DNA of 64,000 bases from Oceanobacillus sp. CFH 90083 (lineage in GTDB: Bacteria > Bacillota > Bacilli > Bacillales > Amphibacillaceae), in NCBI RefSeq assembly GCF_009389585.1, contig NZ_VIYG01000007.1, forward strand, positions 144,201 through 208,200. Direction: 5' to 3'. Numbering within the stretch: the first letter of the stretch is position 1; each line of letters starts with the position of its first letter. The position numbers and the translations under genes are program-made. Below are positions 16,477 to 25,807 of the stretch, piece by piece. The notes beneath the pieces were generated by a model. It did no database searches. It was not told the DNA's origin and worked only from the letters and a program-made list of their open reading frames with translations.

Positions 16477-17916
16477 TTACAAAACTGGTGAAATTAAACG
16501 TGAAACAGACTCCTTTAAACGAATTCCGATAGAACGCTTATCATAGAGCTTTTTGGTCATTTGCGTAGAGTGGATTAAATCCTGACTGAACTTTTCTATT
16601 AATCGGCCGACCACATCAATATCGTATAAGAAGGCATTGACCTCAAAATTAAGCCGGAAGCTTCTCACATCAATATTTGCCGTACCAACGGAAGCTATTC
16701 TTCCATCAACAATAATTGTTTTTGCATGCAAGAAGCCATTTTGGTAAATAAAAATCTCTGCACCGGCACCCAGCAAGTCACCGCAATAATACATGGTCGC
16801 CCAATAAACAAAGGGATGGTCCGGTTTATTAGGAATCATTATTTTTACATCTACTCCTGATAACACAGCAATACGCAAGGCATCACGCAAGCTTTCATCC
16901 GGTATAAAATAGGGTGTCTGAATATAGATGTACTCTTCAGCTTCCATAATCATTTTAATGTATCCATTTTTGATTTGCTCATACTCTGAATCTGGACCGC
17001 TGGAAACAATCTGCATTCCTATATTACCTCCAGAAATCGTTTTGAAATGCTCCTCTTCATAAGAAATCTTCAGCTTAGAAGCTTGATTCCAGTCCAATAC
17101 AAAGCGTGTCTGCATGCTTTGCACAGCATCTCCAATTATCCGCAGATGCGTATCACGCCAATAACCGAATTTACTTTTCATCCCCAAATATTCATCTCCA
17201 ACATTGAAACCGCCAATATAACCAATTTCTCCATCAATAATCGCTAGCTTTCGATGGTTCCGGTAATTAATTTTAAAATTTATGATAAAATTCGACGGGA
17301 AAAATGCTTCGACAAAAACGCCCGCTTCTTTTAATTTTTTTATGTAGCTTTTCTTAAGTGATCTGGAGCCCATATCATCATACAAGAGCCTGACACATAC
17401 ACCTTCTCTTGCTTTTTTTATCAGTGCGTTGGCAAGTCTGGTTCCCAGTCCGTCACTCCGCATAATATAATATTGCACATGAATATGATGTTTCGCCCGG
17501 CTGATGTCTTCTAAAAGTGCATCAAATTTCTTATGCCCGTCCGTAAAAATATCTACGCCATTATTCTGTGAATAAATGGAATCGTCATTACGCAGATGGA
17601 GATAAACTAAATCCTGATGCTTTTTTAAGTCCTCATGATTTAATTGGAATGTGTCATCCTCTATAGCATTTATCTGCTGTTGTACAGCCTTTTGCACATC
17701 CATTCTGCTCCGCTGATCCCATTTGAATATCCGGCGATTGCTGATAGGCCGTCCAAAAATTAAATAAAGAATAAATCCTAAAACAGGAATAAACAACAGA
17801 ACCATTACCCATGCCCAGGAAGAAGTCGGATCTTTCCGCTCCAGAAAAATAATCGATATAGCCAATGCAATATTTATAACAAAAATTAATCCAATAATAA
17901 TTGAATATATGCCCAT
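16477..17916 (-). CDS. cls: Cardiolipin synthase (two-HKD phospholipase D family)
   Basis: 479 residues, matching Bacillus ClsA/YwnE. Two N-terminal helices (4-25 and 34-55, with FLERKDPTSSWAWV) anchor it. Both HKD motifs are present: HRKLAIIDG near 216 and HAKTIIVDG near 393. It joins two phosphatidylglycerol molecules into cardiolipin at the membrane, a common response to salt. SD AGGAGCAGG upstream of ATG 17916. Confidence 0.95.
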   Translation of the reverse strand: MGIYSIIIGLIFVINIALAISIIFLERKDPTSSWAWVMVLLFIPVLGFILYLIFGRPISNRRIFKWDQRSRMDVQKAVQQQINAIEDDTFQLNHEDLKKHQDLVYLHLRNDDSIYSQNNGVDIFTDGHKKFDALLEDISRAKHHIHVQYYIMRSDGLGTRLANALIKKAREGVCVRLLYDDMGSRSLKKSYIKKLKEAGVFVEAFFPSNFIINFKINYRNHRKLAIIDGEIGYIGGFNVGDEYLGMKSKFGYWRDTHLRIIGDAVQSMQTRFVLDWNQASKLKISYEEEHFKTISGGNIGMQIVSSGPDSEYEQIKNGYIKMIMEAEEYIYIQTPYFIPDESLRDALRIAVLSGVDVKIMIPNKPDHPFVYWATMYYCGDLLGAGAEIFIYQNGFLHAKTIIVDGRIASVGTANIDVRSFRLNFEVNAFLYDIDVVGRLIEKFSQDLIHSTQMTKKLYDKRSIGIRLKESVSRLISPVL

Positions 17917-17974
17917 ATATCCTGCTCCTATCAGTTCTTCTCCACTAAAAAGGAAGTTATGATTTTATCATAGC

Positions 17975-18022
17975 ACAAAACGAAACTTCATTCAGCGGAG
18001 ACGAATGGAGTTTCGTTTCACC
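17975..18022. repeat. GAAACTTCATTCAG repeat copy with its own inverted repeat
   Basis: CGAAACTTCATTC and GAATGGAGTTTCG form an imperfect 13-bp stem around GCGGAGAC. Third copy of the core also seen at 7711 and 15806. Confidence 0.6.
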
Positions 18023-18044
18023 ACAGCATGTTGAAAGCAATTGC

Positions 18045-18222
18045 AGCAAGCCAGGTCTGAAAAGATACTGAATGCCTTAACTGGAGTTATGATTATTCCT
18101 CCTCATCAACTCCCATTGTATCGATCATATTTATCTGACCACATCGCCGGAACTGGGACTACTCGCCCCATCAAAAGCGTTGCGATTACCCGGTCTATTA
18201 AAACCGTTCTACTTTACAGGGG
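18045..18222. repeat. Degenerate ATTACTCGCCCC double-motif repeat
   Basis: AGCAAGCCAGGTCTGAAAAG is followed by GGGACTACTCGCCCCATCAA and then TTGCGATTACCCGG, ending AAAACCGTTCTACTTTAC. A short GATATTCAAAAAG stretch at about 18222, an end of the other repeat family, abuts it. The 330-base gap between cls and the lyase gene holds only these repeats. Confidence 0.6.
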
Positions 18223-18247
18223 ATATTCAAAAAGCCCTCAGATGAAA

Positions 18248-19435
18248 CTATTTGAAACGATCCAAAGCCTGATTCAAATCCTCCCAAATATCCTGCCATG
18301 CTTCTATCCCAACAGATAAGCGGATCAAAGCGTCTGTTATTCCCATTTTTTGACGCTGTTCATACGGAACTACTGCATGTGTCATAGTAGCTGGATGTTG
18401 AATCAAGGTTTCAGTATCACCAAGGCTGACAGCAATTTTTATGAATTGCAGTTTATTTAGAAATTCCTGGACCTCTTCCTTCCCTCCATCGATTTCAAAA
18501 GAAAGCGTACCTCCGCCAGATTTCATTTGTTTTTTCATAATAGAATACCCGCCAGCATCTGGATCTCCTGGATAGAATATGTGCTTCACCTTTGGATGCT
18601 GTTTTAGTTTTTCTGCAATCTGTAAGGCATTTTCAGAATGTTTATCCATTCTGAGCGGTAATGTCTTCATTCCACGAATCACAAGCCAGGCATCAAAGGG
18701 CGATAAAATACCACCAATATCCTTCTGCGTGGTTGCTGCGATTTGCTCCATTAATTCTTTTTTGCCCGCTGCTATTCCAGCAATCACATCACCATGCCCG
18801 CCTAAATATTTTGTCGCACTATGCACAACAACATCCGCTCCCAGTTCCAGCGGTCGCTGTAAATATGGTGTTGAAAATGTATTATCTACCACAACTAAAA
18901 TATTATGCTTCTTAGCAATACTGCTCACCAGCTCAAGATCAATCACTTCCATAGTTGGATTAATCGGTGTTTCAATATAAAAAACCTTTGTTTCCGGCCT
19001 GATTTTATCCTCTATATTTTTAGCATCGGTCATTGCTACATAGTCTGTTTGGATATTATATTTTTCATCCATCATAGACAACAGTCCAAAGGTGCAGCCA
19101 TATAACCCGGAAGAGCAGATAATATGGTCATTTGCTTTGGTAAGTGCAATTAAAACGGCAGATATTGCCGCCATTCCTGAAGCAAATGCGAGTCCCTTTT
19201 CCGCCTTTTCCAATGCCGCCAGCTTCTGCTCCAGAACTTGCACAGTCGGGTTGCTGATGCGGGTATAGACATGCCCCTCTTCTTCTCCAGCAAAACGGGC
19301 CGCTCCCTGCTCCGCTGTCTCAAAGGTGAATGTAGTCGTTTGAAAAATTGGCGGTGTTAAACTGCCAAGCAATTCTTTCGAATCGTACCCCTTATGAATC
19401 AATTCGGTTTCTATATGCTTAAACTTTTTCCCCAT
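18248..19435 (-). CDS. Methionine gamma-lyase (PLP-dependent Cys/Met enzyme)
   Basis: 395 residues. The PLP lysine is K209 in HSATKYLGGHG. The active-site loop reads LYGCTF with Y112 and C114; that Cys is characteristic of methionine gamma-lyase, as opposed to cystathionine enzymes, which have Gly there (the metY product in this window reads LYGGTY). It splits methionine to methanethiol, ammonia and 2-oxobutyrate. SD GGGAGAGG before ATG 19435. No SAM riboswitch precedes it, consistent with a catabolic role. Confidence 0.88.
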   Translation of the reverse strand: MGKKFKHIETELIHKGYDSKELLGSLTPPIFQTTTFTFETAEQGAARFAGEEEGHVYTRISNPTVQVLEQKLAALEKAEKGLAFASGMAAISAVLIALTKANDHIICSSGLYGCTFGLLSMMDEKYNIQTDYVAMTDAKNIEDKIRPETKVFYIETPINPTMEVIDLELVSSIAKKHNILVVVDNTFSTPYLQRPLELGADVVVHSATKYLGGHGDVIAGIAAGKKELMEQIAATTQKDIGGILSPFDAWLVIRGMKTLPLRMDKHSENALQIAEKLKQHPKVKHIFYPGDPDAGGYSIMKKQMKSGGGTLSFEIDGGKEEVQEFLNKLQFIKIAVSLGDTETLIQHPATMTHAVVPYEQRQKMGITDALIRLSVGIEAWQDIWEDLNQALDRFK

Positions 19436-19529
19436 TTATACCTCTCCCATCTTTAATAAATTATGATGAGTCTATACCCCTATGATAAAGTATTCCTGGG
19501 CTGTTGGAAATGTTTCTGTTTAAGAGAAT

Positions 19530-19694
19530 GTTCAAAAGTTCCAATAAAAGTGACACATCGAGAACAGGAACTTCTATTAAGACCGTCCACGTCCGTATGG
19601 GAAAACACAGAAATCACCACCCTCTGTGGAAGCTCGTCCCTCAAAGCTGCGCCGCCTTGAACTTCTTAGTCCTTTTCATCGAACTTTTTTAACA
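19530..19694. repeat. MITE-like repeat with GTTCAAAAAGTCC-type ends, full copy
   Basis: About 165 bases starting GTTCAAAAGTTCCAATAAAA and ending in a near-inverted TTCATCGAACTTTTTTAAC. The whole body aligns with the reverse complement of 36679-36839 (shared GGAACTTCTATTAAG and CCTTGAACTTCTTAGTCC blocks). It encodes nothing convincing; it fills the gap between the lyase gene and rarD with a second mini copy at 19758-19798. Confidence 0.75.
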
Positions 19695-19757
19695 CGCACT
19701 TTAATTAATTTGAAAAACCATTGCTTCCTTTCTGATAAAGTTTTAATATTAGAGGAT

Positions 19758-19798
19758 GTTCGAAAAAATCACTATATGATAAGTGGCGATTTGAACAC
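19758..19798. repeat. Minimal inverted-repeat copy of the GTTCAAAAAGTCC family
   Basis: GTTCGAAAAAATCACT and AGTGGCGATTTGAAC are the two ends with almost nothing between, 40 bases before rarD. Confidence 0.5.
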
Positions 19799-19836
19799 AC
19801 ACTATTAGTTTAATTTTCAGAAAGCAGGAATGAAAA

Positions 19837-20757
19837 ATGGAGGATAAATCTATACAGCAAGGGGCAGTCATTACCTTTATTGCTTATTTATTATGGGGGA
19901 TATTTCCGATATACTGGAAGCTTCTTGAACACATCCCGGCTGGTGAAGTCCTTGCTCATCGAATTGTCTGGAGCTTAATCTTTATGATAGTTTTAGTATT
20001 GGTTACAGGCAATTGGCGGCATTTAATCGAGACCGTTCATTTACTGAAGAAAGATAGAAAGAAAACGTTGGCTGTGGTTACGGCTTCTATTGTCATATCG
20101 ATCAACTGGTTTTTGTTTATTTTCTCGGTACAGCATGGGCATGTGCTCCAGGCCAGCCTAGGATATTATATCAATCCTTTAATCAGCATTTTATTGGCGG
20201 TCTTTGTATTGAAAGAAAAGACAAGCAAAGGACAGATCTTATCCTTTATTCTCGCTGGTTTCGGTGTGCTTTATTTAACGCTGAGCTATGGCGTGTTTCC
20301 ATGGATTTCTCTTTTACTGGCGATGAGCTTCGGTTTTTATGGACTTATCAAAAAAACACTCAACCTGCATGCCATGTATGGACTGACGATTGAAACGCTG
20401 GTGATTGCACCCGTTGCACTCTTATATCTAATCTTTGTCCCGGCAGAACAATCATTTACTTTTTCTCCTTTATTTGTACCGGATAATCTTTTACTGATTG
20501 GCAGCGGGGTCGTTACTGCTGTACCTTTACTGCTATTCGCTGCAGGTGCCAAACGGATTCCATTGGCAATGGTTGGGTTCTTACAGTATGTCGCACCGAC
20601 CATTATGTTTTTCCTGGGTGTGTTCTTATATAATGAGACATTTACGGTGCACCATATGATTACTTTTGCATTAATCTGGATAGCTCTTGTGATCTATATG
20701 GCTAGTATTTATCGGGATACACCGCGGAGAAAGAGAAGAAAAAATATAGCAACATAG
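19837..20757 (+). CDS. rarD: RarD-type EamA-family transporter
   Basis: 306 residues with ten helices in two EamA repeats. The RarD signature is present: the N-terminal YLLWGIFPIYWKLL stretch, then EVLAHRIVWS, and the SLGYYINPL motif near 108. RarD proteins are drug/metabolite superfamily permeases, probably exporters; substrates are poorly known. The C-terminus is basic (RRKRRKN), as for a cytosolic tail. SD GCAGGA. The gene is followed by a long hairpin at 20793-20857. Confidence 0.92.
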   Translation: MEDKSIQQGAVITFIAYLLWGIFPIYWKLLEHIPAGEVLAHRIVWSLIFMIVLVLVTGNWRHLIETVHLLKKDRKKTLAVVTASIVISINWFLFIFSVQHGHVLQASLGYYINPLISILLAVFVLKEKTSKGQILSFILAGFGVLYLTLSYGVFPWISLLLAMSFGFYGLIKKTLNLHAMYGLTIETLVIAPVALLYLIFVPAEQSFTFSPLFVPDNLLLIGSGVVTAVPLLLFAAGAKRIPLAMVGFLQYVAPTIMFFLGVFLYNETFTVHHMITFALIWIALVIYMASIYRDTPRRKRRKNIAT

Positions 20758-20792
20758 CTTATAACCATTTTATTGGTTAAAGTTATCAAACA

Positions 20793-20857
20793 GTCAGCAG
20801 TTTGACGCTATCAGGGCTGGTATTTTAGATTATCTCTCTGATAGCGTCTCTGCTGAC
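20793..20857 (+). other. Long two-part hairpin after rarD
   Basis: GTCAGCAG-TTT-GACGCTATCAG pairs with CTGATAGCGTC-TCT-GCTGAC across a 24-base loop: about 17 bp of stem with one symmetrical internal loop. It lacks the tight T tract of a normal terminator. The following 240 bases up to the metY promoter show nothing I can name. Confidence 0.6.
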
Positions 20858-21102
20858 CATTTTATAAGTGCAGACTAAATCAATTGTTTTACTAGAAAGT
20901 GGAGTTGTAACTTGCGAATTTTTTATTTTTACTACATTAGCATGTTGTTCAATTATTATGTTAGATAACACCTGAATGATATGTCACTATGTAATATATC
21001 CGCTTTTTGTTCTCTATGCGCATAATCAAACTAAGACAATATACTTTAAAGCACCCGCTCCACCCCAAATAATTATTCCTTTGACAATCCCCAGTAAAAC
21101 AC

Positions 21103-21131
21103 TTGACTTTTAACCTCTATAACTTTATAAT
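21103..21131 (+). promoter_or_regulatory. SigA promoter of the metY transcript
   Basis: TTGACT (21103-21108) and TATAAT (21126-21131) are separated by exactly 17 bases and sit just ahead of the SAM riboswitch. Confidence 0.88.
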
Positions 21132-21160
21132 CTCAAGTAATTTCAAAATATTTAGCAGCA

Positions 21161-21263
21161 TCTCTTATTAAGAGCGGTGGAGGGAATAGGCCCTGCGAAG
21201 CCCGGCAACCTGCAAATGCAGGTGCTAAATCCTACAGATACATCATCTGAAAGATAAGAGAGA
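21161..21263 (+). promoter_or_regulatory. SAM-I (S-box) riboswitch aptamer controlling metY
   Basis: The S-box landmarks occur in order: TCTTATTAAGAGCGGTGGAG, GGAATAGGCCCTGCGAAGCC, CGGCAACC, GCAAATGCAGGTGCTAAATCC and the closing GAAAGATAAGAGAGA that completes P1 with the first TCTTAT. SAM binding stabilises P1 and allows the terminator at 21282-21315 to form, shutting off metY when methionine is plentiful. Confidence 0.97.
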
Positions 21264-21281
21264 GTTCCAGGTCAGTCATAA

Positions 21282-21315
21282 GGGCTCTCTTCTTTTAAGA
21301 AGGGAGCTCTTTTTG
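21282..21315 (+). terminator. SAM riboswitch terminator
   Basis: AGGGCTCTCTTCTT and AAGAAGGGAGCTCT pair over 14 positions including two G-U pairs, followed by TTTTT. The 5' arm can instead pair with the AGAGAGTTCC region after the aptamer, giving the antiterminator. Confidence 0.9.
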
Positions 21316-21349
21316 ATAAGAGAGTGTTTAAAAAAAGGGAGGAAATAAA

Positions 21350-23017
21350 ATGTCAAATTATCCAGTTCAGCAAGACGAGACGATCTTATTACACGGAGGT
21401 CAGGCTCCAGATCCGGCAACAGGATCACGTGCAGTTCCAATCTATCAAACTACCTCTTATGTATTCCGGGACACAGAGCATGCACAAAACTTATTCGGCC
21501 TGGCAGAGCCGGGAAACATTTATACACGAATAATGAATCCCACGGTAGATACGTTTGAACAGCGGATTGCGCAATTAGAAGATGGTATTGGTGCTTTAGG
21601 TGTATCATCAGGAATGGCTGCGATTACTATGGCAATTTTAAATATTACACGCGCCGGTGATGAAATTGTCGCAGACAGCAATTTATATGGCGGTACGTAT
21701 AATCTATTTGCCAACACACTCCCCCGCTATGGAATTAATGTGAAATTTGTAGACGGAACAGATCCAAAAGCAATTGAAGCTGCGATTACAGATAAAACAA
21801 AAGCCATCTTTGGTGAGATTATCACGAATCCGAGCCTGTATGTTTTTGATGTAGAAACGGTTGCTGATATTGCCCATAATCATGGCATCCCTTTAATTAT
21901 TGATAATACATTTGCTACCCCTTATGTTGCCAAACCGCTGACGTGGGGTGCGGATATTGTTGTTCATTCTGCCACAAAATGGATTGGCGGACATGGGACA
22001 ACCATTGGCGGTGTTGTTGTTGACAGTGGAAGATTTGACTGGAATAACGCGAAATTCCCTGATTTTATTGAGCCGGATGTAAGCTATAACGGCTTAAAAT
22101 ATGCTGACTTAGGCCCAGCTGCTTTTATTACAAAGCTGCGCGTCCAATTATTACGTGATATCGGGCCGGCTCTTAGTCCACAAAATGCCTTTCTATTACT
22201 TCAGGGCTTGGAAACCCTGCATTTACGCATCAGGAAGCATAGTGAAAATGCCGAAAAACTGGCTGCTTATTTAGAAAAGCATCCTGCTGTAGAATGGATT
22301 AATTATCCCGGCTTAGCGTCACATCCGCCCCACCAACTTGCTAAGAAATACTTAAAAGGTGGTTTTGGCTCTGTTATTACGTTTGGTATTGAAGGTGGAC
22401 GCGAGGCAGGGCGCACATTAATTGATAATGTAAAGCTTTGGTCGCATGTTGCCAACGTTGGGGATGCAAAATCACTCATTATCCATCCTGCTTCGACAAC
22501 CCATCAGCAATTAACTGCTGAGGAATTAGCAACAAGCGGAACGACAGAAGAATTGATTCGCTTATCTGTCGGGCTGGAGGCATTTGATGATATTGTGGCT
22601 GATTTGGAGCAGGCGATTTATCAGGCGACTGGAAAATCACAGAGCAATCAGAAATCCGCTGAAGAAATAGCGGTAAGAAACTTACTGCAATCTCCATTTG
22701 ACCGCCGTGAAGGTGTCCGTAAAAAACGGATTGTCACTGTCGGCATTGCAGATGAAGCGATTGCTCCCCTGTATAAATTAGGCTATGAGGTTATTCCAAC
22801 AGCAGATACAGATGAGCTTACAACAGATCTATTAACAGGAGCTGATGCCGTTTGGCTGCAGGAAGGGAAGCCGATACCGGAAGAGAATACTGCTTATCAA
22901 GGGACCATTTTATTCACAAAGACAGATCCTGAGGTAACCTCTGAAGTATTTATTCTTTCAGGCCTTCATCCAGCAGAGCATGCTCTTGAGCTGCGGAGTT
23001 CTGAACGCCCGTTGTAA
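21350..23017 (+). CDS. metY: O-acetylhomoserine aminocarboxypropyltransferase (MetY) with a C-terminal extension
   Basis: 555 residues. Residues 1-430 are a complete MetY: LYGGTY at 112-117 and the PLP lysine K210 in [11 protein letters not shown]. It makes homocysteine from O-acetylhomoserine and sulfide. Homologues usually stop near 430. The remaining 125 residues look like a Rossmann-type, CoA-binding-like module: [17 protein letters not shown], then [19 protein letters not shown] and [12 protein letters not shown]. Reading is continuous to 23017, so this is a true extension, not a frameshift. SAM-riboswitch controlled; SD GGGAGG. Confidence 0.93.
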   Translation: MSNYPVQQDETILLHGGQAPDPATGSRAVPIYQTTSYVFRDTEHAQNLFGLAEPGNIYTRIMNPTVDTFEQRIAQLEDGIGALGVSSGMAAITMAILNITRAGDEIVADSNLYGGTYNLFANTLPRYGINVKFVDGTDPKAIEAAITDKTKAIFGEIITNPSLYVFDVETVADIAHNHGIPLIIDNTFATPYVAKPLTWGADIVVHSATKWIGGHGTTIGGVVVDSGRFDWNNAKFPDFIEPDVSYNGLKYADLGPAAFITKLRVQLLRDIGPALSPQNAFLLLQGLETLHLRIRKHSENAEKLAAYLEKHPAVEWINYPGLASHPPHQLAKKYLKGGFGSVITFGIEGGREAGRTLIDNVKLWSHVANVGDAKSLIIHPASTTHQQLTAEELATSGTTEELIRLSVGLEAFDDIVADLEQAIYQATGKSQSNQKSAEEIAVRNLLQSPFDRREGVRKKRIVTVGIADEAIAPLYKLGYEVIPTADTDELTTDLLTGADAVWLQEGKPIPEENTAYQGTILFTKTDPEVTSEVFILSGLHPAEHALELRSSERPL

Positions 23018-23030
23018 AATAGAATCCCAG

Positions 23031-23082
23031 ACCCGTTTTTCTTTTGATCGCACATTTGATGTTTTATGAAAAGAAAAACGGG
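23031..23082 (+). terminator. Terminator after metY
   Basis: CCCGTTTTTCTTTT pairs with AAAAGAAAAACGGG. A second weaker hairpin (ACGTCTTCTAA with TTTAGGAGACGT, then T run) follows at 23111-23142. The rest of the 330-base gap shows nothing clear. Confidence 0.82.
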
Positions 23083-23353
23083 TACATTTATGATATAATA
23101 AAGGTCTGTTACGTCTTCTAACACAAATTTAGGAGACGTTTTTCATTTAATTTGTTTACTATTTATTATCCTTGGTTTATTATGTATTAACCTTGATTAA
23201 AATAAGATTATAAAGAAAAACATTTATCTATGAAAATGAACCAGTGTATTTTACAAAAATAAATGCAGCAAATAATATTTCCTTTCGTATCCTTAGGTAA
23301 TTTTATTTGTTCCAACATAAACTAGAAGAAAAGAACACGTAGGTGTGATGAAG

Positions 23354-24256
23354 ATGACAAAAAAGAGATGGCTTATTCTCATTAGCTTCCTTCTTATTAT
23401 CGTTGTAGCCGTTTTTTCGATTTTACAACTGCCCTATTTTCAGTTAAGCTCTGAACAACGGGAAAGAGAAGAAGCGCTGAGAGAACAAATTACGCCTAAA
23501 GCAGGTGAGAATGAGGAAGATACAGAAGATCATGAGAGCGAAGAGGTCATGGGTGATGCGGAGGAGCAGGAAAATGAACCTTTGGCTGTTAACGAAACAC
23601 TGGAAAACACGTTTGAATTTACCCCGGAGGACGACGTAAATATTGTAGCACTCGGTGACTCACTGACTCAAGGTGTGGGGGATGATACAAACCAGGGAGG
23701 CTATGTCGGGATATTGGACAGAACACTTCAAATTCTTGATACTAATTTCCACTTTGATAATTTTGGAAAACGGGGAAATCGCTCTGATCAGCTGCTTAAT
23801 CGGCTGAATGAAGAGCCGGAAATAGCTGCGGCTTTAGAAGAAGCAGATATTATTATTATTACCATCGGCGCAAACGATATTATGCAGGTGCTGAAGGAAA
23901 ATATAATGGATTTAGAAATTAGCTATTTCAATGATGAACAATCTTCTTATGAAGCAAGATTGCATGAGATATTTGATAAAATCCGTTCTATAAATACGGA
24001 TGCTTCTATTTATCTACTAGGTGTATTTAATCCTTTTAAAAATTATTTTGAAGACATTCCAGAATTAGATCAAATTATCCATAATTGGAATGATACAGGA
24101 AGAGAAGTTGTTCATCAAAACGAAAACAGCACGTTTGTACCTATTGATGATTTATTTAATGATACAACGGTAAATTTATTTGCAGAAGATAACTTCCATC
24201 CTAATTATGATGGATACTATTTAATGGCTGAACGTATTCTGGAATATTTTAATTAA
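23354..24256 (+). CDS. ypmR: SGNH-hydrolase family protein, YpmR-like, membrane-anchored
   Basis: 300 residues from ATG 23354. The only ribosome-like site, AGGTG at 23341, gives proper spacing to this codon rather than to GTG 23345 or ATG 23348. One N-terminal helix (about 7-25) is followed by an acidic linker and the SGNH domain: GDSLTQGVGDD (block I), GKRGNRS (block II), TIGANDIMQ (block III) and DNFHPNYDGY (block V) hold the catalytic Ser, Gly, Asn, Asp and His. It acts outside the membrane as a lipase or esterase; substrate unknown. Seven bases from ypmS. Confidence 0.9.
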   Translation: MTKKRWLILISFLLIIVVAVFSILQLPYFQLSSEQREREEALREQITPKAGENEEDTEDHESEEVMGDAEEQENEPLAVNETLENTFEFTPEDDVNIVALGDSLTQGVGDDTNQGGYVGILDRTLQILDTNFHFDNFGKRGNRSDQLLNRLNEEPEIAAALEEADIIIITIGANDIMQVLKENIMDLEISYFNDEQSSYEARLHEIFDKIRSINTDASIYLLGVFNPFKNYFEDIPELDQIIHNWNDTGREVVHQNENSTFVPIDDLFNDTTVNLFAEDNFHPNYDGYYLMAERILEYFN

Positions 24257-24262
24257 GTTGGG

Positions 24263-24934
24263 ATGAAAACGATAATGAGAGTAAAGAACAGACAACTAAA
24301 AATAAATAATAAATGGAAAGCCGGTTTTATTGGTCTCCTTATTTTGAATGGGATAATTCTGCTCCTTTTGCTGGCATTGATTTTTTGGCCGGTTTCTGAT
24401 AATGCATTCCCTCAAAACGCTGTGATAAATGAACAGGAAAGCTCTGAGTTTTATATTCAGACAACCAAGCAAAACTTAAATAATTTAATCAATGCATATG
24501 TTGAAAAATTACTTGAGGGAACAGATCATCATTATCGTATTTTACTTGAGGATGATGTGCATTTGATGGGAGAGCTGCCTGTCTTCTCATCTACCGTGCC
24601 TCTATCCGTCCGGTTTGAACCGATTGAACAGGCTAATGGCGATCTTATTTTACAGCAAAAGTCAATCTCCGTTGGGCTGCTAGAGCTGCCGAACAAAAAA
24701 ATCATGGAATATATGGATCGATTTCTGCCAATGCCTGACTGGGTGACTATCGACCCGGACAGCCAAGAGATTTATGTAGCTGTGACTGATATGAATTTAC
24801 AAGGAAACTTTGATGTGGCTGTACAGCATATGGATTTAGAAGCAAATAATATCACCATGAAGCTCGTTGTACCATATGAAACACTGGGAATTCAAGATCT
24901 CTCCCGGGAAGCAATGCAGAGTCTATTTGAATAA
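24263..24934 (+). CDS. ypmS: YpmS family (DUF2140) membrane-anchored protein
   Basis: 223 residues. One N-terminal helix (about 21-42, FIGLLILNGIILLLLLALIF) is followed by an extracellular domain ending PYETLGIQDLSREAMQS. DUF2140 proteins sit next to ypmR in Bacillus genomes and have no known activity; co-transcription with ypmR suggests a joint extracellular task. ATG 24263 and 24275 are both possible; GTTGGG lies upstream but its spacing fits 24275 better. Confidence 0.88.
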   Translation: MKTIMRVKNRQLKINNKWKAGFIGLLILNGIILLLLLALIFWPVSDNAFPQNAVINEQESSEFYIQTTKQNLNNLINAYVEKLLEGTDHHYRILLEDDVHLMGELPVFSSTVPLSVRFEPIEQANGDLILQQKSISVGLLELPNKKIMEYMDRFLPMPDWVTIDPDSQEIYVAVTDMNLQGNFDVAVQHMDLEANNITMKLVVPYETLGIQDLSREAMQSLFE

Positions 24935-24940
24935 CCTGTC

Positions 24941-24979
24941 AAAAAGCACAGAGCCTCGTCCGAAGCTCTGTGCTTTTTC
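24941..24979 (+). terminator. Terminator after ypmRS
   Basis: AAAAAGCACAGAGC-CTCGTCCGAA-GCTCTGTGCTTTTT, a perfect 14-bp stem with T run. Confidence 0.92.
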
Positions 24980-25042
24980 AATAAAAATTTTAAACCTTGT
25001 ATTAGTATGCCATTTTAGATTATTAGATTTTCACCCCAGCAT

Positions 25043-25621
25043 TTATACGTTAGAAATATAAGATAATGATGGCTGTTCTGCTGCTGATAAAGAATCTGCA
25101 TCTTTATAATGTAACAATACTCCTTCATAAACAAGCTTTAAATCCGGAGCAGTTCGAATATCCTCCGGTGTTGTAAAGTAAGGGTCCTTTGTTAAAGAAA
25201 GACTCGTTACATCCTGTAAAATGGTTGCCACAAACTGTGAACAGAAAAAGGCTGTCTGCCGTGTAATTTTGATTTTCATCATGACTCCAAATAGCCCAAT
25301 AAAGTTATAACGGTATTTTTCTTTGTCAATTTCTATATTTTGAATAAAGGATTTAATATATTCATATTCTTTTTCAGTCACTTTCAGTGCATAAATTTCA
25401 CACATAGAGTGATTTAAGTATGGCGAAAAAATATCCTCTTTTACAAACCCACCAATAAATGGATTATTAGGCTGTTTCCTCCCAAAGCTATAAACTTCTG
25501 TTAATTCTCTATCTAAAGCAATAGAAACATGGTTTAAAGGCTCCTGAGTATACAGATGAATCAATCGTGAAAGATAGCTTCCTGTATCAGTAAACAGCAA
25601 ATAAACCGTCTTGCTTTTCAT
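25043..25621 (-). CDS. Permuted NlpC/P60 (YiiX/YebB-like) hydrolase-fold protein
   Basis: 192 residues with no signal peptide. The permuted papain-like pattern is visible: H31 in the LNHVSIAL strand comes before C127 in AFFCSQFVATIL, the reverse of ordinary NlpC/P60 order, followed by PYFTTPEDI, typical of the family. Enzymes of this clan act as cysteine peptidases, amidases or acyltransferases. The substrate is not known. Monocistronic on the minus strand, convergent with ypmRS. Confidence 0.72.
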   Translation of the reverse strand: MKSKTVYLLFTDTGSYLSRLIHLYTQEPLNHVSIALDRELTEVYSFGRKQPNNPFIGGFVKEDIFSPYLNHSMCEIYALKVTEKEYEYIKSFIQNIEIDKEKYRYNFIGLFGVMMKIKITRQTAFFCSQFVATILQDVTSLSLTKDPYFTTPEDIRTAPDLKLVYEGVLLHYKDADSLSAAEQPSLSYISNV

Positions 25622-25807
25622 CTACTTGTTCCCCCTCTTCGGACATACCCTTTTTTATTAATATATACAAAAGTATTTTAATATACAATAGCTGGTGCAA
25701 AAATAGATAGTTGTATTCCTTACTGCCTTTTCACTGCTCCACTTCTATCTTAAAAAGGGTATGATAATGGTGGTCCATCTCGTCCAGTTATACCATTTAT
25801 TTACGTA

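Noticed and set aside
23094..23142. Small RNA between metY and ypmR (TATAAT followed by a hairpin)
   Set aside because: No -35 box, and the product would be under 40 bases; more likely a second terminator.
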